Source: Albugo candida (taxonomy: Eukaryota; Oomycota; Peronosporomycetes; Albuginales; Albuginaceae). From it: a DNA stretch of 64,000 nucleotides. A program made the position numbers and the translations under genes. How positions within the stretch are numbered: the stretch's first letter is position 1; every line of letters begins with the position of its first letter. Location of the stretch: the NCBI GenBank assembly GCA_905220665.1, contig CAJNAR010000175.1:248001-312000 (forward strand). Direction: 5' to 3'. Of this stretch, positions 13,423 through 25,859 are shown in pieces. The notes under the pieces are model-generated. The model was not told the origin of the DNA and did not search any database. It saw only the letters and a list, made by a program, of their open reading frames with translations.

Positions 13423-14788
13423 ATGTGGACACGATCGAAAGCACGTAAAGCAAATCAGCCTGTGTTCATCGACAATCACTGGAACGATAAGTATATACAA
13501 ACAAAAGATGAGCAGATTGCATTGCTTCAATCAAATAACGTGCTACAAGACTGGAATGACGACGTCGATGACGATGCATCCTGTGATTCCGATTCTGATT
13601 CTGAAGGAAGCTGTGCACAAACCAGCCCACAGCAAGTTACATTTTCCAAACCATATTCTTCATTGAAGAAAAATAAACGCGTCATGAAACGTATGACGAA
13701 CGAGTTGAAGGCCTGCATTAGTTACTGGTCGTGGAATATAATGGTAGTGACAGTGATTCCTTTCTTCTGTCATTACATCATACAACATCACATGCGCAAA
13801 GACAAAAGGTAGGACATAGGAACAGCTCTTACCAATATGTACTCAATTTCTTTTGTGTAGACATGTCTGGCCTTTCAACAATAGTACACTCATTGGCACG
13901 ATGTGCACTTTACTATCAAACGTATCTATCATCATTTCATTGGTGCTTGTTACATGCCATGTGTTCTGCTTAGTACCCGAGCTTTTCTCAAAACATTCAT
14001 TCATCTCATACAAAAGTCTCTCTGAAGTGACAAGAATGGCAAAAATGCAGGATGTACATTACTACTCGAAGTGTATTCAGTCCTTTTTGTTGAATCAAAG
14101 TCTTCCAAGAACTCTTCAAGATGTCGTCAACGGAAGCGCCTCATACTCATCGGATCAAATGATTCTCGTCTCCCAATGCTTGATTCTCCTCTCGGGCGCG
14201 CTTATCATATTGATGTCATACCATAAACTGATTCGAGGACTCGCAGCGCTCATTGTACCAATATGGATTATCATCACCACGTACGACAGCCACGTCCATA
14301 AAATTCATACCTCAGCGATCATCCACGCTATTGACCCAGTCGTTGCATTCAAAAACGAAGCCATCATAGTACGTGTACACCATTTCAATAAGTAAAGCAC
14401 ACGCTTGACTCGCTTATGTGTTTATTAGATCGACATAGATGGAAACAATCTAGAAGAAAAAGGCTTAATCCATTGGTTGCCTTACTGGAACCCTCACGAG
14501 AATGAGCTTGAGACGGATAGCTCTCCACTGACAAGCATTTTGGCAGATGGAAGTGTTCTTGTTACATTCAACTCCGTGAACGAGTATTTTCCGTGTTACC
14601 AATCTGCCACAATGGCTAATAGAAGAGAACAATTGGCAGAAAGAGAACCTCCGAATAACGGAACTTCTCAATCCGTTTGCTTTGAGCTTCTTCGCGTCCG
14701 TGTGAAAGATATACGCAGTATCCCGGGATGGTCGCTGGATGACAAGCGCGCCTCAATTATATCAGCGGCTACGGATGGTCTTGAATGA
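13423..14788 (+). CDS. Multi-pass membrane protein of unknown function (3 exons)
   Basis: Three exons join in frame: 13423-13808, 13861-14368 and 14429-14788, giving 417 residues. Intron 1 (52 bases) runs from GTAGGA to TGTAG; intron 2 (60 bases) from GTACGT to ATTAG. Both junctions keep the reading frame exactly. The N-terminal 50 residues are polar, followed by an acidic Asp/Ser run (CDSDSDSEGS at about residues 51-60). A first hydrophobic segment lies near 108-124, a second at about 136-160, and two more close together at about 220-265. The last 130 residues are soluble and end in a charged domain with no known motif. I do not recognise the family. It heads a same-strand run of three spliced genes. 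The exon structure is well supported; the function is unknown. Confidence 0.75.
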
Positions 14789-15247
14789 AACAGAAAATCA
14801 TTTGAGGGGTACTTTTGAAAGGTTTCCTACCGAGGCTACTTGCTGAAGGAAATATTACGTCGAATATAGAATCAGATATAAGCTGAGAATAGTCAGATCC
14901 AAGTAGTGGAGAATAATGAGCTTTAATGTCGGTTTGCACGAATCTCAGACTCCGTTATTAGTATCGCCGTACGAGAATTTCATATTCACATTGTCAACGG
15001 ATACGTTTACGGTACAAAGCGGAAAGTAAAGAATCTAAGTGACATAACCAAAAGAAATGAGATAAAGTTCACTCGCTTGTTTATCGTAGCGGTTATCCCG
15101 GTCAAGGAGGATGCTTTTATGGGAAAAAAGGTCGATGTTTTGTATCGCAATACCGCATTGTGTATGTAGCAAAGCAGAATCGAGCGGGAGATAATGCACA
15201 CAAGTCCTGTTCCGTTCCATTTTATGCTATTAAAGAATGGAAGTTTC
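14789..15247. other. Intergenic spacer
   Basis: A 459-base gap, presumably the 3' end of the membrane-protein gene and the 5' region of the next. ATGs at 15194 and 15224 are in frame with the next gene and could extend it by 18 or 8 residues. Confidence 0.4.
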
Positions 15248-15653
15248 ATGCTGACTACTTTGGTAAGACACGCAGCTCGAAACCGCGCGTACAGCATAAT
15301 GTTTGACAATTTGCAAGGGAAAAAGACGTGGCGGGGGCACGTGAATCCAATACAGGGAGGAGGTCTACTTGGAATAGGGTTTTTTCAGCTCCGTTTCGAG
15401 GTAAGATACGGTGCTCTTCGAACTATTTCTGTACTAGATGCTTTTAATTGAATCGCAGTCACATGGCTTTGAAGAGTTCCAGCGTCATCTCGAGCCGCTT
15501 CTTGAACAATCACGCGAGCTATATGAAAAAATAGCAGCGATGCAAACGCCATCCATTCTTATGGTTCCAGCTGCAAGATCGGAGAATACGCAGCATTGCC
15601 AAGCGTATTTTTCATCCAAAGAACCTTTTACAATTTATAAAATGGTCGAATGA
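15248..15653 (+). CDS. Small protein with presequence-like N-terminus (2 exons)
   Basis: Two exons, 15248-15400 and 15459-15653, join in phase across a 58-base intron (GTAAGA...CGCAG), giving about 115 residues. From the ATG at 15248 the N-terminus reads MLTTLVRHAARNRAYSIMFD, rich in Arg and hydrophobic residues without acids, as expected for a mitochondrial presequence. A Gly-rich stretch (IQGGGLLGIGFFQ) follows and the second exon is mainly helical. In-frame ATGs at 15194 and 15224 offer longer forms. The family is not recognised, and mitochondrial targeting is inferred only from composition. Its stop is 65 bases from the next start, so the promoter of the downstream gene must be very short or overlap it. 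Confidence 0.6.
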
Positions 15654-15718
15654 AGTAATTCATAGAAAATTCTCGAAGTACTTCGATAATCGCTTGACAG
15701 CGTTTAGTTCTTGATTTG

Positions 15719-16990
15719 ATGATGTTTGATAACAACGGCCTACCATTTACACGACACTCTGACGTACTGAATGCGGATCCGGTAGAGAAGGAAGATGTCG
15801 TTAAATTAGTTGAGGAAATTAAACGGCGTGGAAATGCTGCCTTCCAGCAGAAATCTTTACCTGAAGCCGATGTTTTGTATTCCAAAGGAATACAATGTGA
15901 TCCCGAGAACTTCTCCAACAACATACACATTCTTTACGCGAATCGGTCTGCAGCAAAGCTAGAAATGGGTAAAGTAGAAGACGCGCTTAGTGACGCGGAA
16001 AGCAGTATCAAATTTGAGCCGAAATACACCAAAGGGTATTTTCGAAAGGCACAGTCACTCGTAAAACTATGTCGATACCAAGAAGCGTTAGATGCCACTG
16101 ACATTGCGAGAAATTTAGAACCAGACAATAAGTCGGTTTGCGCTCTGCTGAAGCAGATTAGTGACTCAAAAATGAAAGATGCAACCAAGCCGATGAATGG
16201 AACAACATCAAAAGAGCAAAGAAAGAGTCAAGTAACAAGAACACAATCGGTCAAGCAACCGAAAACTCAAACACAAGCGCAACCAAATACAGGACCCCTC
16301 GCAGAAGACGATGAAAGCTTAGGTGGAAGTGTTAGAGGCTATAAGAAACTTGCTGATGGAAGAGTGACGACTTTTTTCCACAATGAACTTGATGAGCAGA
16401 CTAAGCAATTGATTGGAGATATTGCTCCAAAACCTGTCAACGATCCAAATGCTGTACAGGTATCCACACGTTCGTTATTAAATTTCTTCGTTGTCTTATT
16501 CGCGATGCTTCTTTTATAGATCAAAAGCGTTGAAGGAGCATCTGCATGGAATCAGGGCAACACTTTCGAAGAGAGAAACATGACAGCATGGGCAAAGGAG
16601 CGGATTGAATCGCTGTTCCGGGATCTATCTGTTCCATTCGATGAAGCTCGTTTAAAGGGTCAGCTGAGTGTTGAGAGCATAATGGATCTGAATGGAGATG
16701 CATCGGTCGCATTCTTGCGGGGATCAAAACGATACATTTATGAATTCTCATTTCGACTGAAGTGCAATCTGACCATCCAGGGTAGGGATCAGAAAACAGA
16801 AGGCAATCTACAGTTCCTGGATTTCAGTTCCGATAATTGTGACAATGAGGTCGAAGTGAATGTTTCTTCCCGATACCAAACGGAGTCCGGAAAAGCTTTG
16901 CATGCTTCACTTACGTCCCCTAGCAGTCCTCTTCGTCAGGAGATAGCGAAGCGACTCGATATGTTCGTGAGAGAATTTTCGACATTTTGA
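15719..16990 (+). CDS. TPR co-chaperone with Aha1-type Hsp90 activator domain (2 exons)
   Basis: Exons 15719-16459 and 16520-16990 join in phase across a 60-base intron (GTATCC...TATAG), giving 403 residues. Residues about 25-150 form three TPR motifs of the Hsp90/Hsp70-tail type. The five carboxylate-clamp residues are in place: K35 and N39 (IKRRGNAAF), N75 (YANRSAA), K105 and R109 (KGYFRKA). A charged linker with Gln/Thr-rich sequence leads, after the splice, to a domain resembling Aha1 N (FEERNMTAWAKERIESLF and following), which in Aha1 stimulates the Hsp90 ATPase. The conserved NxNNWHW motif at the start of Aha1 N is not kept here (WNQGNTFEER). The Aha1 C-terminal AHSA domain is absent. 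A cytosolic Hsp90 co-chaperone is the likely role. The start is the ATG at 15719. Confidence 0.82.
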
Positions 16991-18494
16991 TACCTAGCGG
17001 GGAGGAATTGTGATGTTTTAGTCACCTTTGCGATTAGAAATACAAAATTCTTCGGCGTCTATTTCTGCTGCTTTTCGTCACTCCAGCGTCCACATGTATC
17101 CCTTATTGATGTGTTAGAGCTCCATTCGCTTGTGTAATCAAATATGATTGCTGATAGCGGGTGAGATGCATGTATATAATAGTTTGTCAGCTTCGTAAGA
17201 CTCCGCACGATCTGGTATGAGAGCACATTACCATACGAAAAATAACTATGCAGCGCGCACTGTGCTTTGTCATTGTCAGAAAGATGCACCGAGTCAGTAT
17301 TGCACTCATAAGTTGCCAATTACAGAGTGAGATGCTACTTTATAATTCATTAAAACGGGGAGCGCAAGAAAACATTGGCGTCGAATAAGGACCGCATGAG
17401 CATTGATACACAAGAAAGATTACATTTTCAGTATCACTTTAGTTAATGCATCTCTGTAAATGTTAGCCTTGACAATCTAAGAAAGTGCAATGTAGCGTAA
17501 GAAGAGTCGGGCTGAATTAGAGCTTCAGCGAGGATCCTTGTGAAATTTGCAAGGCGAGAGCATTTTGGTGTCGAATTCGATTGAACATGAAATGAGATAA
17601 ATCCCGATATTGAGACAGTTGGATGATGCGTTGACATAGAACAGGAAACGCTGAAGGCAGGAAAATCTCGTCATTCACGTACTCGGTGTGGATTGAATGA
17701 AGCCATTTCAACAGGTAGATTCTGATGTGTATGAATACATCTCAAAAACAACATGAGCAGTTATCCATAATCTCTCCCCCACCCTGCTGCTCATGATTTA
17801 TTCATCAACAAGCCCCAAGACGACAAAAGAACTAAGAATTGTACATGGCCGAGTATATCGTAGGCGAGAATTACAGAGAATTCACAGCAATGTATTTCGC
17901 CGGGTATGGTGAATAAGCTGTCTGGTACTGGAACAAAGTGAAATGTATATTAAACAGGAGATATGGCCCCAGTCGACTCCGTTTATAAACAATTACGGTA
18001 ACTCTGTAGCTATCATGGAGGAGGCGGTTTTGAGAACACATTACACCAGAAAACAAACTGATACAAAGATTATTTATATCTCAATGCTATGCCAATATTA
18101 GTGGCAGCTTATGACCTACGCTAATTACAAAAGTGCAACTGCTGCCACGAAAATGTGCTTGATCTCTTCCTACCGTTTGGATCCTTTGGGTATAGCAACG
18201 CAGGAATAAATAAGCACGTATTTGCTACAATTAGTAGCAAGCTTGATCCTACCCGTTATCCACATTGTACGACGTTCGATCGATAACACGGAATATCGCT
18301 TTAGCAACGAAGCGTTAAAAAATTTAATCACGCACATATTCGTATCTTGCCCGAGACTTGTCTAATTGCCACTGTCTACGACTGCTATCTCAAACCTAAT
18401 CCGCCATCGCATCGAATTGCTTGTCGTCCGCAACCTCGAGTAGCTGCGGGTTTGTTCCAAAATGCGGAACCTGTTGTTTATCCGCAGTAGTATT
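16991..18494. other. Intergenic, convergent gene ends, nothing recognised
   Basis: 1.5 kb between the convergent TPR-Aha1 and VPS35L genes. Only short, unsupported frames are present. Confidence 0.4.
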
Positions 18495-21400
18495 TTATTC
18501 CAAGAAATCGCACGCATCTATGAGCGTGACCAGTCGTTCCATTACTACCGCTCGCTTTTGATGCAAGGATAAGTCACCAGTATCCTCCGCTTCTCTTTCA
18601 AGTTGATGTGGATCATGCTTGGATCTCGCATGTGACAGCAAATTCCCTAGTTGGATTAAAACGGCTTCCTCCAATGCCTTCAATCCACTAGTGGGATCAG
18701 ATTCCGTTGGAGGTGCCCTGTGTCGTGGGCACGATACCAATTCAAGTGCCTGCCACAACTTACTCACAATATGTAACATTCTGAGCGTAAGTGATGCGGA
18801 GAGTACCACATCGTCACTGGTGCCAATGATCGAGTTCGATTCCCAAGTAAGAAACGGCGTAATGAGGACGATGCATTCCATAGCCAGCTTTACCTTCAAG
18901 GCTAAATTCTCCAAAGTATATTTTCTGTCAGGACTCGTGATCCATATTTCCAATTCGGTGATGATCCTCCGTAAGCAATCAGTAAACTTTGCCCGTGCAG
19001 TCGTAAGGAAGTTATCGTTGCCACTATAAAGAATATTGTTAGAATCTACACCATTGATTTTGTCTGGAGGTTGACGCTGTCCCCATAATCCAAACAATTG
19101 AGTAAAAAGCAGTCGAAATCGAATTCGTAATACTTCGACCATAAATTTAGAGTCAAATTTGGACTCCGTCGATTGTATTCGTATATTTGCGAGCATCTTA
19201 TCATCTTCTGGTTCGCTTTCAGCCCATTCGTTTGGAAATAGCCGATCAAACAGGAGATGATACAATGCTGAAACATAGTAAAATGGATCGTCGTCTTTGA
19301 CAGAAGGAACGTATGCTATGATACTAACGAGACATTGCACATAATGTATAAATCCACCATCCGAAACGGTGTCGTGACTTTGTAAGTAGGACCTAAAGTG
19401 AAAACCGTCATTCAAAGCCATTGAAACCTTTCCACATTCTATCAACTGCTTGTAGTGTTCTTTTACATCATACAAGAGTACACTAGCTTTCGTCTCAGCA
19501 ATTTGCCGAATCGCAGATTTGAGAAATCCATCTAATTGAGATAAACAATTCCTTACTAACGCGGCATTTGCCCCAAGTGTATACAATCCCATTTTGTAGA
19601 TGTCCAATTTCGGCTCTAAGAACGTCGAAATGGAAGGAATTGTGATATATGCATGAGCAAGGCATGACTTGATGAATTCAGCCTCTTGTCGCTCGATAGT
19701 TGTGGTCGGTGTCTTCGTCCTTTCTGTACTGCGGGGTCGAAAAGTTTGGGCCGTCAAAATAAGCACACATTTCGATAATATCGCTTTGACAGGCTCCAAC
19801 TTGTAGAATGCACGACGGCAATCGGTGTAGAGTTGCAGTAACGCACCTCTTTCATCAACAACAAAACTTTCGCGGAGTGGAGTAAGACCACACAATGAGG
19901 TCTCGTGCAGCACGCCCAATCTCATTATAAACTTGCAAATATCTGTCGATGCCTCATTGAATTCCGATTGAGTGCCAAGATTATCAAGGGAATCATGAAT
20001 ACGGCAGCATAGGACGAATAACGTGCGTGCTACCGCTGCCTGTGGACCAGCCACATGAAGTCGAATTTGACCGTTGGCCGAGCTATGGCTCGTAGGTGTA
20101 GGTCCAACGAATGCATGCAACACTTTCTTCGATACACCAACACTAGTTTCCTGCTTGAACAATCCCAATAAAGTCTATTCCATACTAATCAGTAAGAAGC
20201 AATTGACAAAGTAAGTCGTACCAGAAACTCGAGCGAGGGAATTACAACAGCAAAATACTCCTTTTGCTTCCTTGCCTCGCAAACGACATGTTCGATTACA
20301 GCACTTAATTGATGGTAGGTCGACTCATTGAATTTCTCTGGTGAAATATCATTCAACTTTCGCGATATATCTTGGAGCAGGATTTGGGCTTCTAAAGGCT
20401 AAACATCATGCTCAGAAGTGACAACAAATGTGAGTACGATAATTCTTACCGAAAAGTGTGTGACAATCAGTTGCATGTACGCTGCTCCGCATTCCATATA
20501 CTCATCCAGTTCAGATACTTCGCTAACTGTTTTCCATGTAGTATTCAGAAAATATAGCAAGGACCTGCGATCGATTGAATCTGATTCTTTTTTTGCTAAT
20601 TTGTGTGCCAGGACCGCATACAAATGACTCTTTGAAAAGTTAGACGGGCTTGAAGTACGAATAAGCTGGCAGATCTCTCGACAAGTTTTGTCGTCGTACG
20701 GTTCCACTCCAAATGCATCGATCAAGTGCTTTAAAACCATTGAATTGCCACAAGTTTCTTTATAATGAGCCAATAATTCATAAAAAATGCTTTGGTCAGG
20801 TGACACTGAAGCTGCATAACGGAAAAGCCATTTTATCGCTGGTGAATGTAATTCCAGCAGCTTCTCTTCGGTCCATTGTTCAAAAATTTTGGATTCAGGA
20901 TTCATCGTCGGTTGATGCTTCTCAATCCATTCGTTCAACTGGTGAGTCCGAAAATAGCGGAGACTGAGAAGGTAGTCAGACAAAGTAGTCAGAATCACAT
21001 TTTTTGAAAACACTTTCATCAAATTTGAGGCGGATAGTATCAGATACAGACGGGCGTAAACTGCTACCAAAGGATTGGCTACACCTCTATGACAATTTGA
21101 GAATGTTAGCAGCGCCCAAACATAATACGATCCGGTAGAGGTACCTGATCATATTGGAGAGCCGTAAAATGATAAGCTCGTAATCTCCATTCGACAGGTA
21201 TCGATAGCATTGCAGTAGAGCTATTTCTATATAGCTGAAGAAAACGAAACGTACAAAATATGATAACAAATGCAAAATGAGATACACTGACATGCGTGGT
21301 AGGAGTTCTCGGATACATGCGGTCTTGTAAAACCAGTTTCGACATGTTTCCATTGCTTGTAAGTTGATGTCTGTAGACGAGAAACCTTTAGGTAACGAGA

Positions 21401-22517
21401 AGGAAGCCAATAGTTGACCGGATTCATCACTACAAGCTCGCTCTCTGATTCGATCAAAAACGAGCTGTCCAAATTTGTCAAGAATCGTGCTCACGAGTAC
21501 AAAAGCGCTCGGGTACAACTCCGGGCTAGTGTCAGCATCTTTTAGAATTTTCACGGCCTTGATCGTTACTCGCAAAGCTTCAACTTTTTGCTTCCTTTGC
21601 CACGTTTGAATCAGTTGCTCCTTCATTGTACTGATCTTTGCGATGTATTCTGCTTGTGAGAGTTCCACGAGTTGATCCAACTCCCCTAGCGATTCAGATA
21701 AATGTGGATTTTGTTCAGGATTGAGTGCAAGTCTTCTAGCATCTAGGAACTGAAGTCTATCTTTGGCACGTTTGATCACAGGTACGTTCTCACTGACATT
21801 CTGGCTATTTGTGTTCTGTGATGCAACTTGATTGCTCATAAAAAACTCACCTATGGTCATCACCAAGTGTTAAGCCAATTTGGTCATATATGAGTATAGT
21901 GTAATGACTGATACCTGGATGATCAGACTCGCTTAGATCCATCATGTACTAGAATCACGCATTATCCATGTGTTCGCGAGTGAATATGCGATAAAGGAAC
22001 ATACCGGTCTGATTTTGAACGTTAGTTTCTGAGTCACACGAAGTATTACATCAGCATTTCTGTGCCAGTCATCCAATAGAGTTGGTTCGATTAGACCCAA
22101 GTGACCAGGATCCTTTTGTAAATGTGCAATACACTGCGAGGTTTGACTGTTGTTATCCGGTTCGCTGTGTTTTTTATCGTTGTACCCAGTCGGAGCAGTT
22201 GCGCCAAGCGGATCGATTTCTCCTTTATTTAGCGATACGAGCTCATTTAACCGGTTTTTATCCCCTTCAGCGGGATTTGATTGTATCTGACGAGTCAGTG
22301 CCGATTGAGATGGTGTTTTTAATTCATGTGACGAAGTTGGACAATCGACATAAAAAAAATGATTTTCTAGCGCCTTGAAGTATTTCAGTGGGTGTTTAAG
22401 TTGCGATTCGCATTTTGCTGTATTATGTTTGCATAACGAGTTCATTTTTGCATATCTATTCAATGGGACGATAGATTTTTCATCGAAAATCTCTCGCAAC
22501 GATGCATGCTTCGTCAT
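18495..22517 (-). CDS. VPS35L: VPS35L-like Retriever subunit (7 exons)
   Basis: VPS35L (C16orf62) is the scaffold of Retriever, part of the Commander assembly that recycles membrane cargo from endosomes. Exons in coding order are 22517-22005, 21948-21915, 21850-21292, 21234-21145, 21086-20450, 20398-20222 and 20174-18495, about 1229 residues. All six introns are GT-AG, 47-64 bases long, and every junction keeps the frame. Family landmarks include RNWFYKTACIRELLPR, the joined MIRGVANPLVAVYARLYL across intron 4, and the AYITIPSI and NCLSQLDGFLKSAI helices in the last exon. The order matches the VPS35L solenoid. The N-terminus is long and polar, with a DPLG motif like the DPLS repeats of animal VPS35L, and it is the least certain part. 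The start is the ATG at 22517. It is longer than the human protein (about 960 residues). Confidence 0.88.
21915..21948 (-). other. 34-base micro-exon of VPS35L
   Basis: This segment encodes YMMDLSESDHP plus one base and is bounded by an AG acceptor (intron 21949-22004) and a GT donor (intron 21851-21914). It is the only way found to connect the phase-0 end of exon 1 with the phase-1 start of exon 3, which supports it as real. Confidence 0.7.
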
Positions 22518-23569
22518 TCCACTGTATCTGCATCAGGAACCCAGAACTGAGGGTATCGTGGATTATTTAATATCCAAGAATATCGATTAATACAGTGCCC
22601 GCGATCAGATGGTAATTCCAATGACCCACCACCGAGATAACACTTACTTACATGACTGAAAGTCGGTGATCGATATCTCATAACGGCACAACCGAGCGGT
22701 TCTGACAGGATGAATGACAAGAGAGCCAAGCAACAGAAGAGAGCAATAATTTGACCTGTAAGTAGAGCAGTGATAAAAACGCACCTCAGCAAAGCGTAAT
22801 GTTTCGCGCTTTTTTGTCAATCTTACGTAAGAAATCCTTCGAATGCTTGTCTTCGACAGCCCATCAGGTAAATCAATGAATAAAAGACCAAGCAACTGCT
22901 TGTGAAAAAACCAATGCCACTCATGTCTAACATAAACTGCTTCTTAGATACTATACGCCACAGAAACATTTCTGCATGCCCACAGATCAGAATACTTGTC
23001 GTCCGCCTATAGCTTTCTTTGTTTCTTGATAAGTAGCTGCACGAACGTACATGCTGCTAATCCCTAAACAAGAAACAAGGGTTTTGAGCTGCTTGTATAT
23101 CTAAAACGGTGCGAGCAGAGCGCTATGTGCGTCAAAGAATAAGTGTGCCGCAAAGACACACGCAAGTGCTGTCGAATGGTATATAAGACGGCAGCACTGC
23201 TCAAATCAGAACAGCTCGCGGGGATCTACGCTAAGGCTCTATCTTAAATGTAGTAGCTGGCATTGTAGGGGTGAAGTAGCGTCAGATTTCCGGCTACTCT
23301 ATCTCTCCTTCCATGTCGGCGAAATCGTAGGAATGTCAAATAGATTCTAACAAGGAAATGTAGGATTTTGAAAGTTACGAGAGCAAGGGTAAGATGAGAC
23401 GGAAGCGAGGCACCTGGACTCCATCACTTATATTCTTGTGGTCAACAAAGCGATCTCAAGCTCACCGATTTCAAGTATACAGTAGAAAATAGTTTGATCA
23501 GTTTGTAGCTGTGATGCGAGTTCTATAAATCCGATTGATCTATCGACATGTTACCTTTCGTACACATTA
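22518..23569. other. 5' flank of VPS35L, no gene seen
   Basis: About 1 kb upstream of the VPS35L start. The short frames have no recognisable content. Confidence 0.4.
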
Positions 23570-25190
23570 TCTCATCATTTCTTTTTCTGATGACGATCGA
23601 ACCTCTCCGAAAGATACTTTACCAACATGAAGAATTTCGTACTTGGATCAAGAAAACCTGTCTCGCAATTGACTTTTCTTCGGCGATTTGAGTTTGCTTC
23701 TAGAAAATCCCAAATTGGGGTTTTTCGCAGGCGTACTAGCCCAAGTTTACTGTGTTGACCTGGTGTGAAGCTCAAATAAGCCGAAGAAAACGCCAATGAG
23801 AATCATTGCGTAGGTAGACGAAAACGTCCGTGAACACCCACGAGAAGCCCTTGTTGCATTGGACCATGGCCTATTCTCGTGCTCCTGATTTGACCATATT
23901 TGGTCGGGAACATCCGGCCAAGTATTTGGGCATTCCGTTTGGCTAGACTCCGACTCATTGAATGTATGTATTAATTATGGACGAGCGTCCTTATGATAGG
24001 TTTGCTGTATGGTTACAACTTGCGAGTACTACCCGTGGCCGATTAATAATTTCGTAGACGATGATTCATCACGTTTGTGGCATCACACTATGCGAGTAAA
24101 CATACAAGAAGAGACTCTTCTACAGTGGCAATCGATTCTGGACCGTTCAGTGCTTGGTCGGAAACACGAATAAAGACAAAAACACGTTTATTTGACCAAC
24201 GAGGAGTTTTGATATATTCGTCAACAGGATGGTGGGCAACAGATTCAATATTGGTGGGCCAATTGACGCTACAGTACAACCGACTGTTCCTTCGTGTTGA
24301 ACAAGTGTACCACTTATCCAACCCCACTTACGACCACACAAGCCGATGGAGTGAAGCATTACAATCTCACATATGAATGCTCTACAACGTCATCAATACT
24401 ACATGGTTCAACGGATCTTGTACCACTACCACCACGAGCTACATTATGAAGCTACCACTCGTAGTTCGAGTGCGTAAAAGTTTGATACAACCTTGACATG
24501 CAATTGCACCACATGAAATATTTGGCATTCATTCGCCGCAGCCTCTGAGACCAGCTGTCTCCAAGACATTTGTAGGTATTTCGACACATGGTATACAAAG
24601 GACGCGTTCGTCGACCAATATTACGACGATGAAGTGGTCCAAACATCGGATATGACTGAATAGAAGCTGCTGGGTCAGCTTCGCAATAAAGCAACGTAGA
24701 TACTACAGCTTACCACCTCGTTTGGTGTCATCACTTGTACGTGAGAGTGCAAGCCCGGCAATAAAAAACCATTTTTTACAGCTTACCGCGCTTTCACTCT
24801 CATGGCTCGTCTTGAAACCTTCCGAAACACTAATCATCGCGGAGAGATCGGACACAATAGATATAGAACGGGTCCGAACATTAATGGCTACATCAAGGTG
24901 TCTTTAAAAAACATGTCTTACCGATTTTGAAGGTTTTACATTTCCTTTGAAACTTCGAATGATGCCAGTTTGTCTCAGTCTCGGGCTTTGTAGGACACCC
25001 AGTCCGACATCTTATTGTGCTCTCAGCCTTCTTCTGGCACAATCGAATCCGATCAACATCTCTTTCTCGAGTGCGATCATGCAGAACAATTATGGCTGGA
25101 GCTACTTCCTGATTGAATAAGTTTTCACCTCCAAGGGGAAAAGATGTTTGATCCTCATGAGTTGCTTATCTCGTACCTTCCACTCTATGT
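23570..25190 (+). mobile_element. Decayed LINE copy (RT to zinc-finger end)
   Basis: Plus-strand sequence matching the LINE family but without a long open frame. It starts in the reverse transcriptase ('ctttttctgatgacgatcga' near 23580, coding LFLMTIEP in the better copies), loses the FADD block, and resumes with KYLGIPFG at about 23918. The GRL segment follows near 24035, and the zinc-finger region 'tcgagtgcgatcatgcag' near 25068 closes the match. The copy fades by about 25190. Stops and frameshifts are frequent, so it is inactive. Confidence 0.65.
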
Positions 25191-25859
25191 TACTGAACCT
25201 ATCACAGAGCCCCCGATCTTAATCGACATCCCGCTTCTTGAATGAAATGTTCCGAGGCACCACATCAGAAACAGTATGGGCAACAAGATTTTGTTTCATA
25301 AAAATGCAAATATGAACCGAAGAGATGCAGTCAGCAAGTTTACTGACTGGCGCAATATATTGTTCGCTCTCGCCAGTAATGAGGAAAGATAGACAATCAG
25401 CTGTTTTGACTAGATTCGTGTCAGCCGAGACAAGATCCTCTCTTTCTGTCACCAATGCCCATTTTCCGTCTTCTTAAACCAAAGCTTCTCAATTTTCGCT
25501 TTGGAGAAAGCCAGATCTCATCTATATAAAATCAGGGAGCACTGGAACACTGAAAGAGGTAGAGGCTAAACATCAATGCATTTTAAAGCAGCACCAACTT
25601 CAAACTGTAAATAACAATGCCGCATGAGGAATGGAGAGTAAATCATGTTCACGTCATGAAGTATGTACTAAGTTTGTAGCATGAATCTGACCAGATATAT
25701 GAAAAAAGTGAAGAATTGTGCCTTGTGTTACTTACAATGCTAGCGACGAGAAGTTTCGATTCCAAAGCTGGAGATATCTCATTTTTGAAGGTACCCTGAT
25801 CCCGAATACGCAACAACATTATAGATAAGACTTATGGTAAGCACAATAGCAATTCAGCA
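25191..25859. other. Spacer between two LINE copies
   Basis: A 78-codon minus-strand frame at 25219-25455 looks protein-like but has no named motif. It may be a scrap of a retroelement polyprotein; nothing further can be supported. Confidence 0.3.

Noticed and set aside
25219..25455. 78-codon minus frame that could be Copia gag
   Set aside because: The wording is suggestive but no diagnostic motif (zinc knuckle or protease) is present.
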